Shown here in pieces: positions 38,241-49,790 of a stretch of DNA of 64,000 bases; position 1 is the stretch's first letter; each line of letters begins with the position of its first letter. The translations under genes and the position numbers were made by a program. Source of the DNA: Streptomyces sp. ACA25 (GTDB lineage: Bacteria; Actinomycetota; Actinomycetes; Streptomycetales; Streptomycetaceae); NCBI RefSeq assembly GCF_028200735.1, contig NZ_JAQKPV010000009.1, forward strand, positions 62,001 to 126,000. Reading direction: 5' to 3'. The notes under the pieces are model-generated. The model saw nothing but the letters and a program-made list of their open reading frames with translations. It searched no databases and was not told the origin of the DNA.

Positions 38241-41093
38241 TCAGTTCTTGTCGGTCACGCCGGCCGAGTCGAAGGTGGCGACCTCACGCATCGCCCGGGC
38301 CGCGCTCTGCACGATCGGGAGGGCCAGGAGGGCCCCGGTGCCCTCTCCGAGCCGCAGGTCCAGGTCGACCAGCGGGCGCAGGCCGAGCGCGGTGAGAGCC
38401 GCCATGTGCCCGGGCTCCGCGCTGCGGTGTCCCGCGATGCACACCGATACCGCCTCGGGGGCGATGGCCCGGGCGACCAGCGCGGCAGCCCCGGCGCTGA
38501 CCCCGTCCAGAAGGACGGGCACGCGCAGGGAGGCACCACCGAGGATCAGGCCGGTGATCGCCGCGTGCTCCAGGCCACCGACCGCGGCGAGAACGCCGAG
38601 AGGGTCGGCGGGGTCGGGCCGGTGCAGCTCCAGCCCGCGGCGCACGACCTCGATCTTCCGGGCGTGCGTTTCGTCGTTGATGCCGGTCCCCCGCCCGGTG
38701 ACCTCGGCCGGGTCGGTGCCGGTGCACACGGCGATGAGGGCGGCCGACACCGTGGTGTTCGCGATGCCCATCTCCCCGGTCAGCAGTGCCCGGTTGCCCG
38801 CGGCCACCAGATCCCGTGCGGTCTCGATGCCGACCTCGATGGCCCGCAGCACCTCTTCCCTGGTGAGCGCGGGGCCGCAGGTGAAGTCCGCGGTTCCCGC
38901 GCGCACCTTGCGCGGGAGCAGACCGGGGGTGCCGGGCAGCTCACTGCGGACGCCGACATCGACGACACAGACCTCGGCTCCGACCTGGTTGGCGAAGGCG
39001 TTGCACACCGCTCCCCCGCCCAGGAAGTTGGCCACCATCTGGGCCGTCACCTCCTGCGGCCAGCTGGTGACTCCCTGAGCGTGCACGCCATGGTCCCCGG
39101 CGAACACCGCGACCGCGGCAGGCTCGGGCACCGGCGGCGGGCAGCTGCGGGACAGCCCGCAGAGCTGGGCCGAGATGATTTCCAGCGCGCCGAGCGCGCC
39201 GGCCGGCTTGGTCATCCGCTTCTGACGCTCCCATGCCTCGCCGAGTGCCTGAGCGTCCAGTGGACGGATCTGCTCCAGGGTTTCGCCGAGCAGGTCGTGG
39301 GGCTGGGCACCGGGAAGCGCCCGGCGGCCGTAGGACTCCTCGTGGACAACCCAGGAGAGCGGACGGCGGCGGGACCAGCCGGCCTGCACCAGCTCCGGCT
39401 CGTCGGGAAACTCGTCCACGTAGCCGACACACAGGTAGGCGACGACTTCGAGGTGGTCGGGAAGGTGCAGGGCGCGGACCAGCTCCCGCTCGTCGAAGAA
39501 GCTGACCCACCCCACACCGAGCCCTTCGGCCCGGGCGGCGAGCCACAGGTTCTCGACGGCGAGTGCCGAGGAGTAGGGCGCCATCTGGGGCTGGGTGTGC
39601 CGGCCGAGGGTGTGCCGGCCACCGCGGGTCGGGTCGGCGGTGACGACGATGTTGACCGGGGTGTCGAGAATCGCCTCGACCTTCAGCTCCTTGAACTGTT
39701 TGGCCCGGGCCTTCGGCAGGGACTTGGCGTATGCCTCCCGCTGCTGGACGACCAGTTCGTGCATCGTCTGCCGGGTCTCCGCTGAACGGATGATCACGAA
39801 GTCCCACGGCTGCGAATGGCCGACGCTGGGGGCGGTGTGTGCGGCTTCCAGCACCCGCAGCAGCACCTCGTGCGGAATCGGGTCGGACCGGAAACCGTTG
39901 CGGATGTCCCGGCGGTCGCGCATGAGGCGGTGCACCGCTTCCCGTTCGGCCTCGGCGTAGCCGGGCGCCGCGGGCGTTACCGCGGTGGACGCCTGCTCGG
40001 GCGCGCTTCCGTCCCGGGGGGCGGGCACCGCGGGCGGGGACGCCTCATCGGGCTCCGGCTCCGGCCGTGGCGGTACCCCGCCGACGAGCGGCTCGGGCCC
40101 GGCTTCCCCGGGTTCCGGGACCGGGGGCGATCCGGGCTCCTGGACGGCGGCCGCAGCCGGTCCGGGCTCGAGGGTCTGCGGCCCGCTGTCCCCGCGTTCC
40201 GCGGACTCCGGGGCGTTGCCGGACGGGCCGGCCGATTCCGCGCCGGGGGCTCCGGGCTCGACGGCCTCCGGCGAACCGGCCGGCAGGCCGGCGGTCTGTT
40301 CCGCGGCGGCATCCGGCTCGGGGGCCGGACCGGCCACGGGCGGGCCGGTCATCGCCTCGGGCGGCACGCCGGGGCCGAAGTCCCCGGCCCGGGGTTCGGG
40401 TGCGACGGATTCAGGGGCCGGTCCGGGAGCCACGGGTTCCGGGCCAGGTTCGGGAGCCACCGCTTCCGGGCCAGCTTCGGGAGCCACGGGTTCCGGGCCA
40501 GGTTCGGGAGCCACGGGCTGCCAGGCACCCGGCTGGGCGGGCAGGGCGCCGGAGGGGAGCGACGGGGAAGGGCCACTGCCCGGAAGGTCCGGCGGTGGTG
40601 GTGACTTCGGCGGCGCCGGTTCCTCCGCAACGGCCCCGGAGGCGGGGCCCGTCGGCCTGCCCTGAGCCGTCGGCGGCTGCCGGTCCGCGAGAGGACGGAC
40701 CGCACCGGACTGTTCGGGCACGGGCGGACCCAGGTGCAGCGGACGCCGCGGGGGTGTCACGGCATGGTCCTGCGAGGACGGAGGAAACTCCCCGGACGCA
40801 GGAACCGCCGGGTCGTCTCCCGTACTCGTCCTGTCGCGCCGTCCGGGGGGACCGGCCGGACGGGGAACGGGGGCGGCCTCACCCCACACACCCATCGAGC
40901 CGGGCATCAGCAGGTCCTCTTCTTCCTCCGGCTCCTCGGGCTCCCCGAGGCCGTCGACCGCACCCGGAACGGGGTGGGTGGCGGGGACCGGTGCGACCGG
41001 GTGCCCCAACTGGGCCGGCAGCTCCGCAGATCCTGACGGTCCGTCCGGCTGGCTCGGCTGTCCCCCTTCCGGGACCTGGCCGGTGTCCGTCAT
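38241..41093 (-). CDS. cobT: BluB-CobT fusion: 5,6-dimethylbenzimidazole synthase and NaMN:DMB phosphoribosyltransferase
   Basis: Makes and activates the lower ligand of cobalamin. Of 950 residues, 1-380 are a Pro/Glu/Ala/Gly-rich disordered tail; about 385-590 is BluB (flavin-dependent; MRDRRDIRNGFRSDPIP, APSVGHSQPWDFVI); about 600-950 is CobT (FAGDHGVHAQGVTSWP, GEMGIANTT, GRGTGINDE, and the catalytic glutamate in LRLGEGTGALLAL). ATG 41093 has GAGGGG seven bases upstream. BluB-CobT fusions are known in actinomycetes; the long tail with PVAPEPGPE-type repeats (about 193-235) is the unusual part. CobA and CobL genes flank it. Confidence 0.93.
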   Translation of the reverse strand: MTDTGQVPEGGQPSQPDGPSGSAELPAQLGHPVAPVPATHPVPGAVDGLGEPEEPEEEEDLLMPGSMGVWGEAAPVPRPAGPPGRRDRTSTGDDPAVPASGEFPPSSQDHAVTPPRRPLHLGPPVPEQSGAVRPLADRQPPTAQGRPTGPASGAVAEEPAPPKSPPPPDLPGSGPSPSLPSGALPAQPGAWQPVAPEPGPEPVAPEAGPEAVAPEPGPEPVAPGPAPESVAPEPRAGDFGPGVPPEAMTGPPVAGPAPEPDAAAEQTAGLPAGSPEAVEPGAPGAESAGPSGNAPESAERGDSGPQTLEPGPAAAAVQEPGSPPVPEPGEAGPEPLVGGVPPRPEPEPDEASPPAVPAPRDGSAPEQASTAVTPAAPGYAEAEREAVHRLMRDRRDIRNGFRSDPIPHEVLLRVLEAAHTAPSVGHSQPWDFVIIRSAETRQTMHELVVQQREAYAKSLPKARAKQFKELKVEAILDTPVNIVVTADPTRGGRHTLGRHTQPQMAPYSSALAVENLWLAARAEGLGVGWVSFFDERELVRALHLPDHLEVVAYLCVGYVDEFPDEPELVQAGWSRRRPLSWVVHEESYGRRALPGAQPHDLLGETLEQIRPLDAQALGEAWERQKRMTKPAGALGALEIISAQLCGLSRSCPPPVPEPAAVAVFAGDHGVHAQGVTSWPQEVTAQMVANFLGGGAVCNAFANQVGAEVCVVDVGVRSELPGTPGLLPRKVRAGTADFTCGPALTREEVLRAIEVGIETARDLVAAGNRALLTGEMGIANTTVSAALIAVCTGTDPAEVTGRGTGINDETHARKIEVVRRGLELHRPDPADPLGVLAAVGGLEHAAITGLILGGASLRVPVLLDGVSAGAAALVARAIAPEAVSVCIAGHRSAEPGHMAALTALGLRPLVDLDLRLGEGTGALLALPIVQSAARAMREVATFDSAGVTDKN
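40420..40525. repeat. Imperfect tandem repeats in the bluB-cobT tail
   Basis: Units reading gagccacgggttccgggcca / gagccaccgcttccgggcca and variants recur about every 24-30 bases, encoding PVAPEPGPE-like peptides. They explain part of the length of the disordered N-terminal tail and are the kind of array that varies in copy number. Confidence 0.7.
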
Positions 41094-41339
41094 GCGTACC
41101 CCTCGCCCATCGCTAGTGCTCCTTCCCACCCCGGCGGGTGCGCTGTGCCTGATGTCCGGTTGACGAGCGAGCGCAAACGCGGGCAACGAGCCCTCACCCC
41201 CTGCCTTGCGGACAACGGGGGACGAATCGTCACGTCATGCGGGCAGCACAACGATCCATCAGCCTACCCGGCATGACAGGGGGTGCCGTTCCTGGGTGCA
41301 CGACTGACCCTGAATGGTCCGGGTTTGTCGAGACGAGCG

Positions 41340-42629
41340 TCACACCCGGCCGCCGGAGAGCAGAAAAGCGACCGTACGGCTGTTCTCCGACCAGTCATGA
41401 GGGTCAAGCTCCACGGACTGCAGGAGGGTGCATTCCACCCGGTATCCCATTCCGGAGAGGATCCGGCCTGCGGATTCCGCCTCGTCCCGGGTCACCGCGT
41501 GCGTCACGATCCGCTGGGGACGGCGGTCCGCGCAGGCGGTGAGAACACGTGTCCCTCCGGCCCCTACCCGGATCACATCGGGTTCGGGAAGGTCGGCCAG
41601 GACCTGAGGCGCCACGCCTTGCACGACCTGGAGCTGAAGGCCCAGCCGACGGGCGGCGTCGGTCACCCGCAGACAGGCTGCCGGAGTCCGGTCGACGGCA
41701 ATGACCGCGGAACCCAGCGCGGCGGCTTCCAGTGCGGCTGAGCCGTCACCGCTGCCGACGTCCCACAGGAGGTCCCCCGGCCGAGGGCCGAGCACGGACA
41801 GCTGCACCGCCCGCAGCCGGCGGGACCCGCCCACCCCGCCCGCCGCGAGCGCCGGAGGCGGTTCTGCCGGGGGCCGCGAGTCCGCACGGGGGCCTTCGTA
41901 CCGCTCGGCCGGGGTCTGCTCCACGAGCGCGCCGTAACTCCACGCGGGCAGTCCCCACCCGCGCGGCCGGGCGGTTTCAGCGAGCTCAGCGCCCGCCAGC
42001 CAGCCGCTGCCGGTGACCTGCCCGGAGCCGGCGCCCACGACGATGACAATGTTCGGGTCCGTCCAGCGATGCTGGGAGACCTTGTCCGACGTCAGCACGG
42101 AGACCTGCTCCCGGTCGGTGCCGATGGCCTCACAGATCACGAACGTGCGAGGGACGTCGCCGAGCAGCAGAGCGATCTCGGCGGGCCCGGCCCCCGGTGA
42201 GGTGAGTACCCCTACCTTGGGATGAGCCCGGCACACGTTGACGGCGCGGCGCAGCGTACGGCGGTTGGCCACCACGACCCGGGCGTCGTCCCACGGCATG
42301 CCGGCCCGGGCGAAGCCGGCGGCGATCGCCGAGACGGCCGGCACGACCTCGACCTCCAGCCCGTGCTCCGGATCGCGCAGCTCGCGCACCACTCCGAAGA
42401 AGCCGGGGTCCCCGTCGGCCAGGACGACCGCGGTGCCGCGATGGGCGTTGATCCGGCGCGCGGCCCGGGCGACGCTGCCGAGCTGCACGCGTTCCGCCCC
42501 GGGGGGCACACCGGGAAGGGCGAGATGCCGGGGGGCACCGGCAACCAGAGTGGCCGCAGCGAGGGCCGCACTCGCTGCCGGGCCCGGAGGGGAGCCGTCC
42601 CACCCGATCACCGTGACACGGTCGGCCAT
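41340..42629 (-). CDS. cobL: Precorrin-6Y C5,15-methyltransferase (CbiE-CbiT fusion)
   Basis: Adds two methyl groups and decarboxylates precorrin-6Y in aerobic cobalamin synthesis. The 429-residue protein joins CbiE (about 1-205: VTVIGWDGSPPG, LADGDPGFFG, VPAVSAIAAGFARAG) to CbiT (about 250-429) with SAM loop LWDVGSGDGSAALEAA. ATG 42629. It lies 246 bases upstream of bluB-cobT on the same strand; I saw no cobalamin riboswitch box in that gap or before cobL, so the regulation is unclear. Confidence 0.92.
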   Translation of the reverse strand: MADRVTVIGWDGSPPGPAASAALAAATLVAGAPRHLALPGVPPGAERVQLGSVARAARRINAHRGTAVVLADGDPGFFGVVRELRDPEHGLEVEVVPAVSAIAAGFARAGMPWDDARVVVANRRTLRRAVNVCRAHPKVGVLTSPGAGPAEIALLLGDVPRTFVICEAIGTDREQVSVLTSDKVSQHRWTDPNIVIVVGAGSGQVTGSGWLAGAELAETARPRGWGLPAWSYGALVEQTPAERYEGPRADSRPPAEPPPALAAGGVGGSRRLRAVQLSVLGPRPGDLLWDVGSGDGSAALEAAALGSAVIAVDRTPAACLRVTDAARRLGLQLQVVQGVAPQVLADLPEPDVIRVGAGGTRVLTACADRRPQRIVTHAVTRDEAESAGRILSGMGYRVECTLLQSVELDPHDWSENSRTVAFLLSGGRV

Positions 42630-42710
42630 GGTCAGGGCTCTCCCAGGTGGTGCGGGGCGGGTCGCCGGAGTCGTACCGGGGCGGGTCGCGATGAGCCTAC
42701 CCCCTGGCCG

Positions 42711-43307
42711 TCACCTGCCCAGGGTCTCTTCCAGGTCCTCGGGGAGCAGGCCCCAGACGATGAGGTCGGTCCGGATGTCCGCCCAGCCACCGTCCTCGGT
42801 CCGGCTGCGCACGATGCCGGCATTGCGGAGCACACCTTCACTGATGCACCCGAGCTTCTGGGCGACCTGCTGGGAAGCAGTGTTGCCGGCAGCGGTGCGC
42901 ACTTCGAGCCGTTCGAACTTCTGGTCCCCGAAGAGCCACCGGGCGGCGGCCAGCACGGACTCGGCGGCGTACCCTTCGCCCCGGGCCCAGGGGGCAACGA
43001 CGTAGCCGGCCTCGGTGGCCAGCGCCCGCCAGTCGGTCTTTGCCAGGTGGACGCTGCCGACGAGCCGCTGGGTCAGGTGCTCGGTGACCGCGAGCACGAT
43101 GCCCCGGCCCTCGGTCCGTTCCGCCGGAGCGCGGAGGGTGATCCACTCCCGGGCGTCGTGAGCCGTGTAGGGAGCGGGGGCGCTGGTCCAGGCGGCGCTG
43201 TGTTCGTCATTCATCATGTCGGTGAGCTCAGGGATGTCCGCTTCCTCGAACGGGCGCAGCACGAGCCGTTCCGTGCTGATGGTGACGTCGGGGAAGGTGG
43301 AAGTCAT
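42711..43307 (-). CDS. GNAT acetyltransferase, RimJ/RimL-like
   Basis: 198 residues from ATG 43307 (MTSTFPDVTISTERLVLRP), the usual opening of RimJ-type N-terminal or small-molecule acetyltransferases; acetyl-CoA loop VAPWARGEGYAAESVLAA; C-terminal AGNTASQQVAQKLGC. GGAG lies six bases before the start, which favours it over ATG 43319. Target unknown. Confidence 0.88.
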   Translation of the reverse strand: MTSTFPDVTISTERLVLRPFEEADIPELTDMMNDEHSAAWTSAPAPYTAHDAREWITLRAPAERTEGRGIVLAVTEHLTQRLVGSVHLAKTDWRALATEAGYVVAPWARGEGYAAESVLAAARWLFGDQKFERLEVRTAAGNTASQQVAQKLGCISEGVLRNAGIVRSRTEDGGWADIRTDLIVWGLLPEDLEETLGR

Positions 43308-43498
43308 GCGCTGCTCCATGCCTGTGGTCCGAATGGACAGCATGCAGCATGGGGCGAGTTGGGCGCAGCTGCGGGCGGTGGGAACGCACCGGTGAGAGGC
43401 GGGGCAGCGGTGCTGTGCACGGCCTCGTCCGCGTGGACTGCCGCGGTCCGTGGAGTCCGGGAGGCGGGGGCCGGGGCCGTCCTGCCGGGCCTGCCCGC

Positions 43499-43504
43499 TA
43501 GAGT
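43499..43504 (+). promoter_or_regulatory. -10 element of a probable leaderless transcript
   Basis: TAGAGT with seven bases to the ATG at 43512 and no ribosome site, the layout of a leaderless mRNA. Confidence 0.55.
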
Positions 43505-43511
43505 CGGCAGC

Positions 43512-43883
43512 ATGCTGACGCCCCTGACGGTCGCTGTGGCGGTGGCCGCCCTGTCGCTGGCTGCCTGGTGCGGGCTGGCGGCCTTCCGAAATCAGCCCAC
43601 CAAGGACTGGCACTTTGCCGGCATGGGCGTGGTGACCCTGCTCAGCGTGGTGCAGCTGGCCGTCGCAGTGGTACTGCTCGCTCGCGGAGAGCGCCCGGCC
43701 GGGGACAGCACGGCGGTCTTCGTCTCCTACCTGGTTTCGGTACCGGCCTGTGTGCCGCTGGTGGCGCTGGTCTCGCTGGGTGAGCGCACCCGCTGGGGCT
43801 CGGCGACGGTGGCGGCCGGTGCCTTCGTCGCCGCTGTGCTGCAGTTGCGGCTGCATGACGTCTGGGGAGGCGGCGTTGGCTGA
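43512..43883 (+). CDS. Small integral membrane protein, unknown
   Basis: 123 residues, four predicted helices (LTVAVAVAALSLAAWCGLAA, VVTLLSVVQLAVAVVLLA, VFVSYLVSVPACVPLVALV, ATVAAGAFVAAVLQLRL). It resembles small Streptomyces membrane proteins found in pairs. The start ATG 43512 sits directly downstream of a TAGAGT -10. Its last eight bases overlap the next gene, another membrane protein, so the two are probably made together. Confidence 0.75.
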   Translation: MLTPLTVAVAVAALSLAAWCGLAAFRNQPTKDWHFAGMGVVTLLSVVQLAVAVVLLARGERPAGDSTAVFVSYLVSVPACVPLVALVSLGERTRWGSATVAAGAFVAAVLQLRLHDVWGGGVG

Positions 43884-44310
43884 GCACACGGTGGTCGCGA
43901 GCAGGGTCGGCGGCCCGGTGCGGCCCGGTCTCCGCAGCGGCCCGGGGCTGCTGCTGGTGACGCTGTACATGATCTTCACGGTGGGGGCCACATCTCGCTC
44001 GGTGTACCAGCTGGCCACCCGGTTCGACGAGGCTCCGCTGGCCTATCTGCTGTCAGCGGTGGCCGCCCTGGTCTACGCGTTCATCACCTTCTCCCTGGTA
44101 CTCGGCGGTGAGACAGCCCGCCGGCTCGCCTTCGGCTGCTGCATAGCGGAGCTGGCCGGTGTCCTGACGGTCGGTACCTGGACCGTGGTGGACCCGGCCG
44201 CCTTCCCGGATGCCACGGTGTGGTCGGAGTACGGGATGGGGTACGTGTTCCTCCCCCTCGTCCTCCCCGTGACGGGGCTGGTCTGGCTGCGCCGGCAGCG
44301 GATGCGGTGA
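43876..44310 (+). CDS. Small integral membrane protein, unknown, coupled to the previous gene
   Basis: 144 residues, four helices (LLLVTLYMIFTVGATSRSVY, LLSAVAALVYAFITFSLVL, LAFGCCIAELAGVLTVGTW, YVFLPLVLPVTGLVWL). TTG at 43876 is the likely start because GGGGAGG lies five bases upstream and no ATG or GTG is near. It overlaps the first membrane gene by eight bases. Unknown role; a two-subunit membrane complex is a fair inference. Confidence 0.75.
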   Translation: MAEHTVVASRVGGPVRPGLRSGPGLLLVTLYMIFTVGATSRSVYQLATRFDEAPLAYLLSAVAALVYAFITFSLVLGGETARRLAFGCCIAELAGVLTVGTWTVVDPAAFPDATVWSEYGMGYVFLPLVLPVTGLVWLRRQRMR

Positions 44311-44376
44311 ACGACACGGCCGAACGGTCCCTCACCGCATCCGTCACCGGTCCGCCGCCCAGGGCCGGCAATCCGG

Positions 44377-44880
44377 TCAGGCGCTGGCTGCGAGGGGCCG
44401 GTCCGTGGCGGGCTTCTCCAGAGTCACCAGGCTCAGCGTCCGCGAGACCGGCTCGGTGTCGACGGCCGCGTAACCGAGCTTGCGGTAGAGACGGAGGTTT
44501 CCCTCGCTGCGGTGCCCGGTGAGGAGCCGGTAGCGGAGCGCGGTGCCCTCTCGCGCGAGGCGTTCCTCGAGGGAGGAGAGGAGCCGGCCGCCCAGTCCGT
44601 GACGCTGCATACGTGGGTGCACGATGAGCTTGCCGATGCAGGCGGTGCCGGTGCTGTCGACGATACCGCGCACCGAGCCCACGACCTCGTCGCCGAGCCG
44701 GGCGACCAGCACACAGCTGTCGGCGAGTTCGGCCCGCAGTTCCTCCAGTGACTGGGTGAGCGGTTCGATCCGGTAGTCGCCGTAGAGCTGGGCCTCCGAC
44801 TGGTAGCACAGGTACTGGAGCTTGAGGATCTGCTCGGAATCCGGTTCGGTCGCCCTGTCGATCGCGACGCTCATGCCCAT
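44377..44880 (-). CDS. GNAT acetyltransferase
   Basis: 167 residues with ArgJ-like regularities absent but a clear GNAT core: VARLGDEVVGSVRGIV, then IGKLIVHPRMQRHGLGGRLLSSLEE with the acetyl-CoA loop. ATG 44880 (MGMSVAIDR) has GAGGAGG nine bases upstream. It converges on the membrane protein pair and is divergent from plsC. Substrate unknown. Confidence 0.87.
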   Translation of the reverse strand: MGMSVAIDRATEPDSEQILKLQYLCYQSEAQLYGDYRIEPLTQSLEELRAELADSCVLVARLGDEVVGSVRGIVDSTGTACIGKLIVHPRMQRHGLGGRLLSSLEERLAREGTALRYRLLTGHRSEGNLRLYRKLGYAAVDTEPVSRTLSLVTLEKPATDRPLAASA

Positions 44881-45189
44881 GTGCGCACGCCTCCTCAAAC
44901 GATGTGGTGGCCGGTTGCGCAGGTGCGAGGGTCGCGTTTCCGGCCGGGGATGCCCTGACGGTGCGGGCCGGGCCCGCGCCAGGAGCATTCTGCGCAGGAT
45001 CCGGCGGTGTACGGAACGTGTCGGCTCCCGGCTTCCCTGTGATATTGCCGACTCCCGCGCGGCGCTCGCCCCGGTCACGGATCCCCGCAGCGCTCCGGCA
45101 GCGCCCCCGATGTCGCGCACGGACCCTTCGCACGAGTATCGTCCGGTGCACGCGCGTATGCGTGTGGACTGTCACGACCGGAGGACGCG
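44881..45189. other. Divergent region between a GNAT gene and plsC
   Basis: About 309 bases with no gene I can support. Near the plsC end is a small palindromic stretch (gtgcacgcgcgtatgcgtgtg-like, 45148-45168, imperfect). No promoter matched well. Confidence 0.4.
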
Positions 45190-45870
45190 TTGTCCCGTTT
45201 TCGTCTGCTCAAGGCGCTGTTCGGCCCGCTGCTCAAGATTCTCTTCCGGCCGCGGGTCGAGGGTGCCGAGCACATTCCGGGAACCGGTCCGGTCATTCTC
45301 GCGGGCAATCACCTCACCTTCATCGACTCGATGATCCTTCCCCTGGTCACCGGCCGCCAGGTGTTCTTCATCGGCAAGAACGAGTACGTCACCGGCCGGA
45401 GTGCCAAGGGCCGGCTCATGGCGTGGTTCTTCACCGGGGTCGGCATGATCCCGGTGGACCGGGACGGCGCGCGCGGCGGTGCGGCGGCACTGATGACCGG
45501 CCGCCGGGTACTGGAGGAGGGCAAGGTCTTCGGGATTTATCCGGAGGGCACCCGGTCCCCCGACGGCCGGCTGTACCGCGGCCGCACGGGCATCGCCCGG
45601 CTGACGCTGATGACCGGGGCGCCGGTGGTGCCGTTCGCGATGATCGGCACGGACCGCGTGCAGCCGGGTGGCAAGGGTCTCCCGCGGGTGGGCCCCGGCC
45701 GCCGCATCACCGTACGGTTCGGGAACCCGCTGGACTTCTCCCGCTACGAGGGTATGGATCGCGACCGCTATGTCCTGCGGGCCGTCACCGACGAGGTGAT
45801 GACAGCGGTGATGCGGCTGTCGGGTCAGGAGTACGTCGACATCTACGCCACCAAGGCGAAGGCGGCCTGA
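45190..45870 (+). CDS. plsC: 1-acyl-sn-glycerol-3-phosphate acyltransferase
   Basis: Phospholipid synthesis acyltransferase at the membrane. 226 residues with the catalytic NHLTFIDS (HxxxxD), the glycerol-phosphate site IYPEGTRSPDGRLYRG, and a final VVPFAMIGT block. The start is TTG at 45190, supported by GGAGG six bases upstream. Paralogues are frequent in Streptomyces, so the exact acyl acceptor is not certain. Confidence 0.9.
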   Translation: MSRFRLLKALFGPLLKILFRPRVEGAEHIPGTGPVILAGNHLTFIDSMILPLVTGRQVFFIGKNEYVTGRSAKGRLMAWFFTGVGMIPVDRDGARGGAAALMTGRRVLEEGKVFGIYPEGTRSPDGRLYRGRTGIARLTLMTGAPVVPFAMIGTDRVQPGGKGLPRVGPGRRITVRFGNPLDFSRYEGMDRDRYVLRAVTDEVMTAVMRLSGQEYVDIYATKAKAA

Positions 45871-45973
45871 GCGCGGTCCCGGCAGGTCCCCGGCCGACAG
45901 CCGGACACCTGCCCGCCCTGCGCTGTTCCGGCCGTACGATGCGGGCCATCGGACGACTACCGGAGGAGAGCAC

Positions 45974-46978
45974 ATGGGGGACATTGGCACGGACGGCACG
46001 CAGGAGCCGGTGCGCTGGGGGATTCTGGCCACCGGCTCGATCGCGTCCCGGTTCGTGACAGACCTGCGGACCGTGCCCGATGCCCGGGTGGCGGCGGTCG
46101 GCTCGCGGTCGGCCGGCTCCGCACAGGCCTTCGCCGAGCGGTTCGGGATACCCCGGGCGCACGGCAGCTGGGCCGAGCTGGCCGCGGACTCCGACGTGGA
46201 CGTGATCTATGTGGCGACTCCGCACAACGCCCACCGGGCCGCCGTCCTGGCCTGCCTCGAGGCGGGGAAGCCGGTGCTGTGCGAGAAGCCCTTCACTCTG
46301 AACGAGGACGAGGCCCAGGAGCTGGTGCGCACGGCCCGGGAGCGCGGCGTCTTCCTGATGGAAGCCATGTGGACCTACTGCAACCCGGTGATGCGGCAGG
46401 TGGCCGCGCTGGTGCGGGACGGGGCGGTCGGTGAGGTGCGCGCCGTGCACGCGGACTTCGGCCTCGCCGGCCCGTTCCCTCCCGGCCACCGGCTGCTCGA
46501 CCCGGCGAGCGGCGGCGGGGCCCTGCTGGATCTGGGGGTGTATCCCGTGTCGTTCGCGCATCTGATGCTGGGGGAACCGGCTGACGTGACCGCATGGGCA
46601 CGGCTGCGGGGCGGGGTGGACGAGAACACCGGGATGCTGCTGGGCTATGACTCCGGGGCGGTTGCTGCCCTGACCTGCTCGCTGGTCGCGGACACCCCCC
46701 AGCGGGCGGCGGTCACCGGGACGGCGGGGCGGATCGAGTTCCCGCGCGGGTTCTTCCACCCGGAGCGGTGTGTGCTGTATCGGGACGGAGAGGAGCCGGA
46801 GGAGATCACCGGCCCGGCTCCGGGAAGCACCTTCGTGCACCAGGCCGCAGAGGTCATGCGATGTCTGCGGGCCGGGGAGACGGAGTCGTCGGTGGTGCCG
46901 CTGGACGGCACCCTGGCCGTGATGCGTACGCTCGACACGGTGCGTGAGCGGATCGGGCTCCGCTTCCCCGGGGAGTAG
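45974..46978 (+). CDS. Gfo/Idh/MocA family NAD(P)-dependent oxidoreductase
   Basis: 334 residues: N-terminal Rossmann fold (WGILATGSIASRFVTDL), the lysine motif EKPFTLN in which the lysine is catalytic in the family, then the C-terminal substrate domain (DLGVYPVSFAHLMLGEP). Close to the dimeric dihydrodiol/xylose dehydrogenase branch, but the substrate cannot be assigned. ATG 45974 with GGAGGAG upstream. About 100 bases after plsC and convergent with argH. Confidence 0.88.
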   Translation: MGDIGTDGTQEPVRWGILATGSIASRFVTDLRTVPDARVAAVGSRSAGSAQAFAERFGIPRAHGSWAELAADSDVDVIYVATPHNAHRAAVLACLEAGKPVLCEKPFTLNEDEAQELVRTARERGVFLMEAMWTYCNPVMRQVAALVRDGAVGEVRAVHADFGLAGPFPPGHRLLDPASGGGALLDLGVYPVSFAHLMLGEPADVTAWARLRGGVDENTGMLLGYDSGAVAALTCSLVADTPQRAAVTGTAGRIEFPRGFFHPERCVLYRDGEEPEEITGPAPGSTFVHQAAEVMRCLRAGETESSVVPLDGTLAVMRTLDTVRERIGLRFPGE

Positions 46979-46988
46979 CTGCCCCGAC

Positions 46989-47031
46989 GGTGCCCGCCCG
47001 GGCCGGCACGATCGGCAGGCGGGCGGGCACC
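46989..47031. terminator. Bidirectional hairpin between the Gfo/Idh gene and argH
   Basis: Arms ggtgcccgcccg (46989-47000) and 47020-47031 pair perfectly; the loop contains a second small gccg/cggc stem. It lies 10 bases from each convergent stop codon. Confidence 0.75.
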
Positions 47032-47041
47032 AGGTACCGAT

Positions 47042-49680
<2,639 letters not shown>

Positions 49681-49716
49681 GGGAGTCTCCTTAGGATGCA
49701 CACGCTGATGAGAATA

Positions 49717-49745
49717 AGTATGCAGGACTCTGCATGGTTCGTCAA
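49717..49745 (-). promoter_or_regulatory. argG-argH promoter with overlapping ARG-box-like operator
   Basis: On the minus strand: -35 TTGACG (complement of 49740-49745), 17-base spacer, -10 CATACT (complement of 49717-49722). The spacer is filled by gtatgcaggactctgcatgg (49718-49737, plus strand), an inverted repeat of TGCAT-type half sites like the ArgR boxes described for Streptomyces arginine genes. Repression by the ArgR encoded at 50827-51354 is a direct inference. Confidence 0.65.
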
Positions 49746-49790
49746 TGCAGGTCCATGGCCCCGCCCGACGGGGGCCGCCATACTCTCCGC

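Noticed and set aside
40420..40525. Repeat array as a mobile or CRISPR-like element
   Set aside because: The repeats are in frame, encode a Pro/Glu-rich peptide and vary in unit length, so they are protein-coding low-complexity sequence.
41094..41339. Possible cobalamin riboswitch upstream of bluB-cobT
   Set aside because: No B12-box (GCCACTG) or recognisable core was found on the minus strand here or before cobL.
44904..46058. 384-codon plus-strand frame over the plsC region
   Set aside because: Out of frame with the clear PlsC reading frame and Arg/Gly/Pro-rich.
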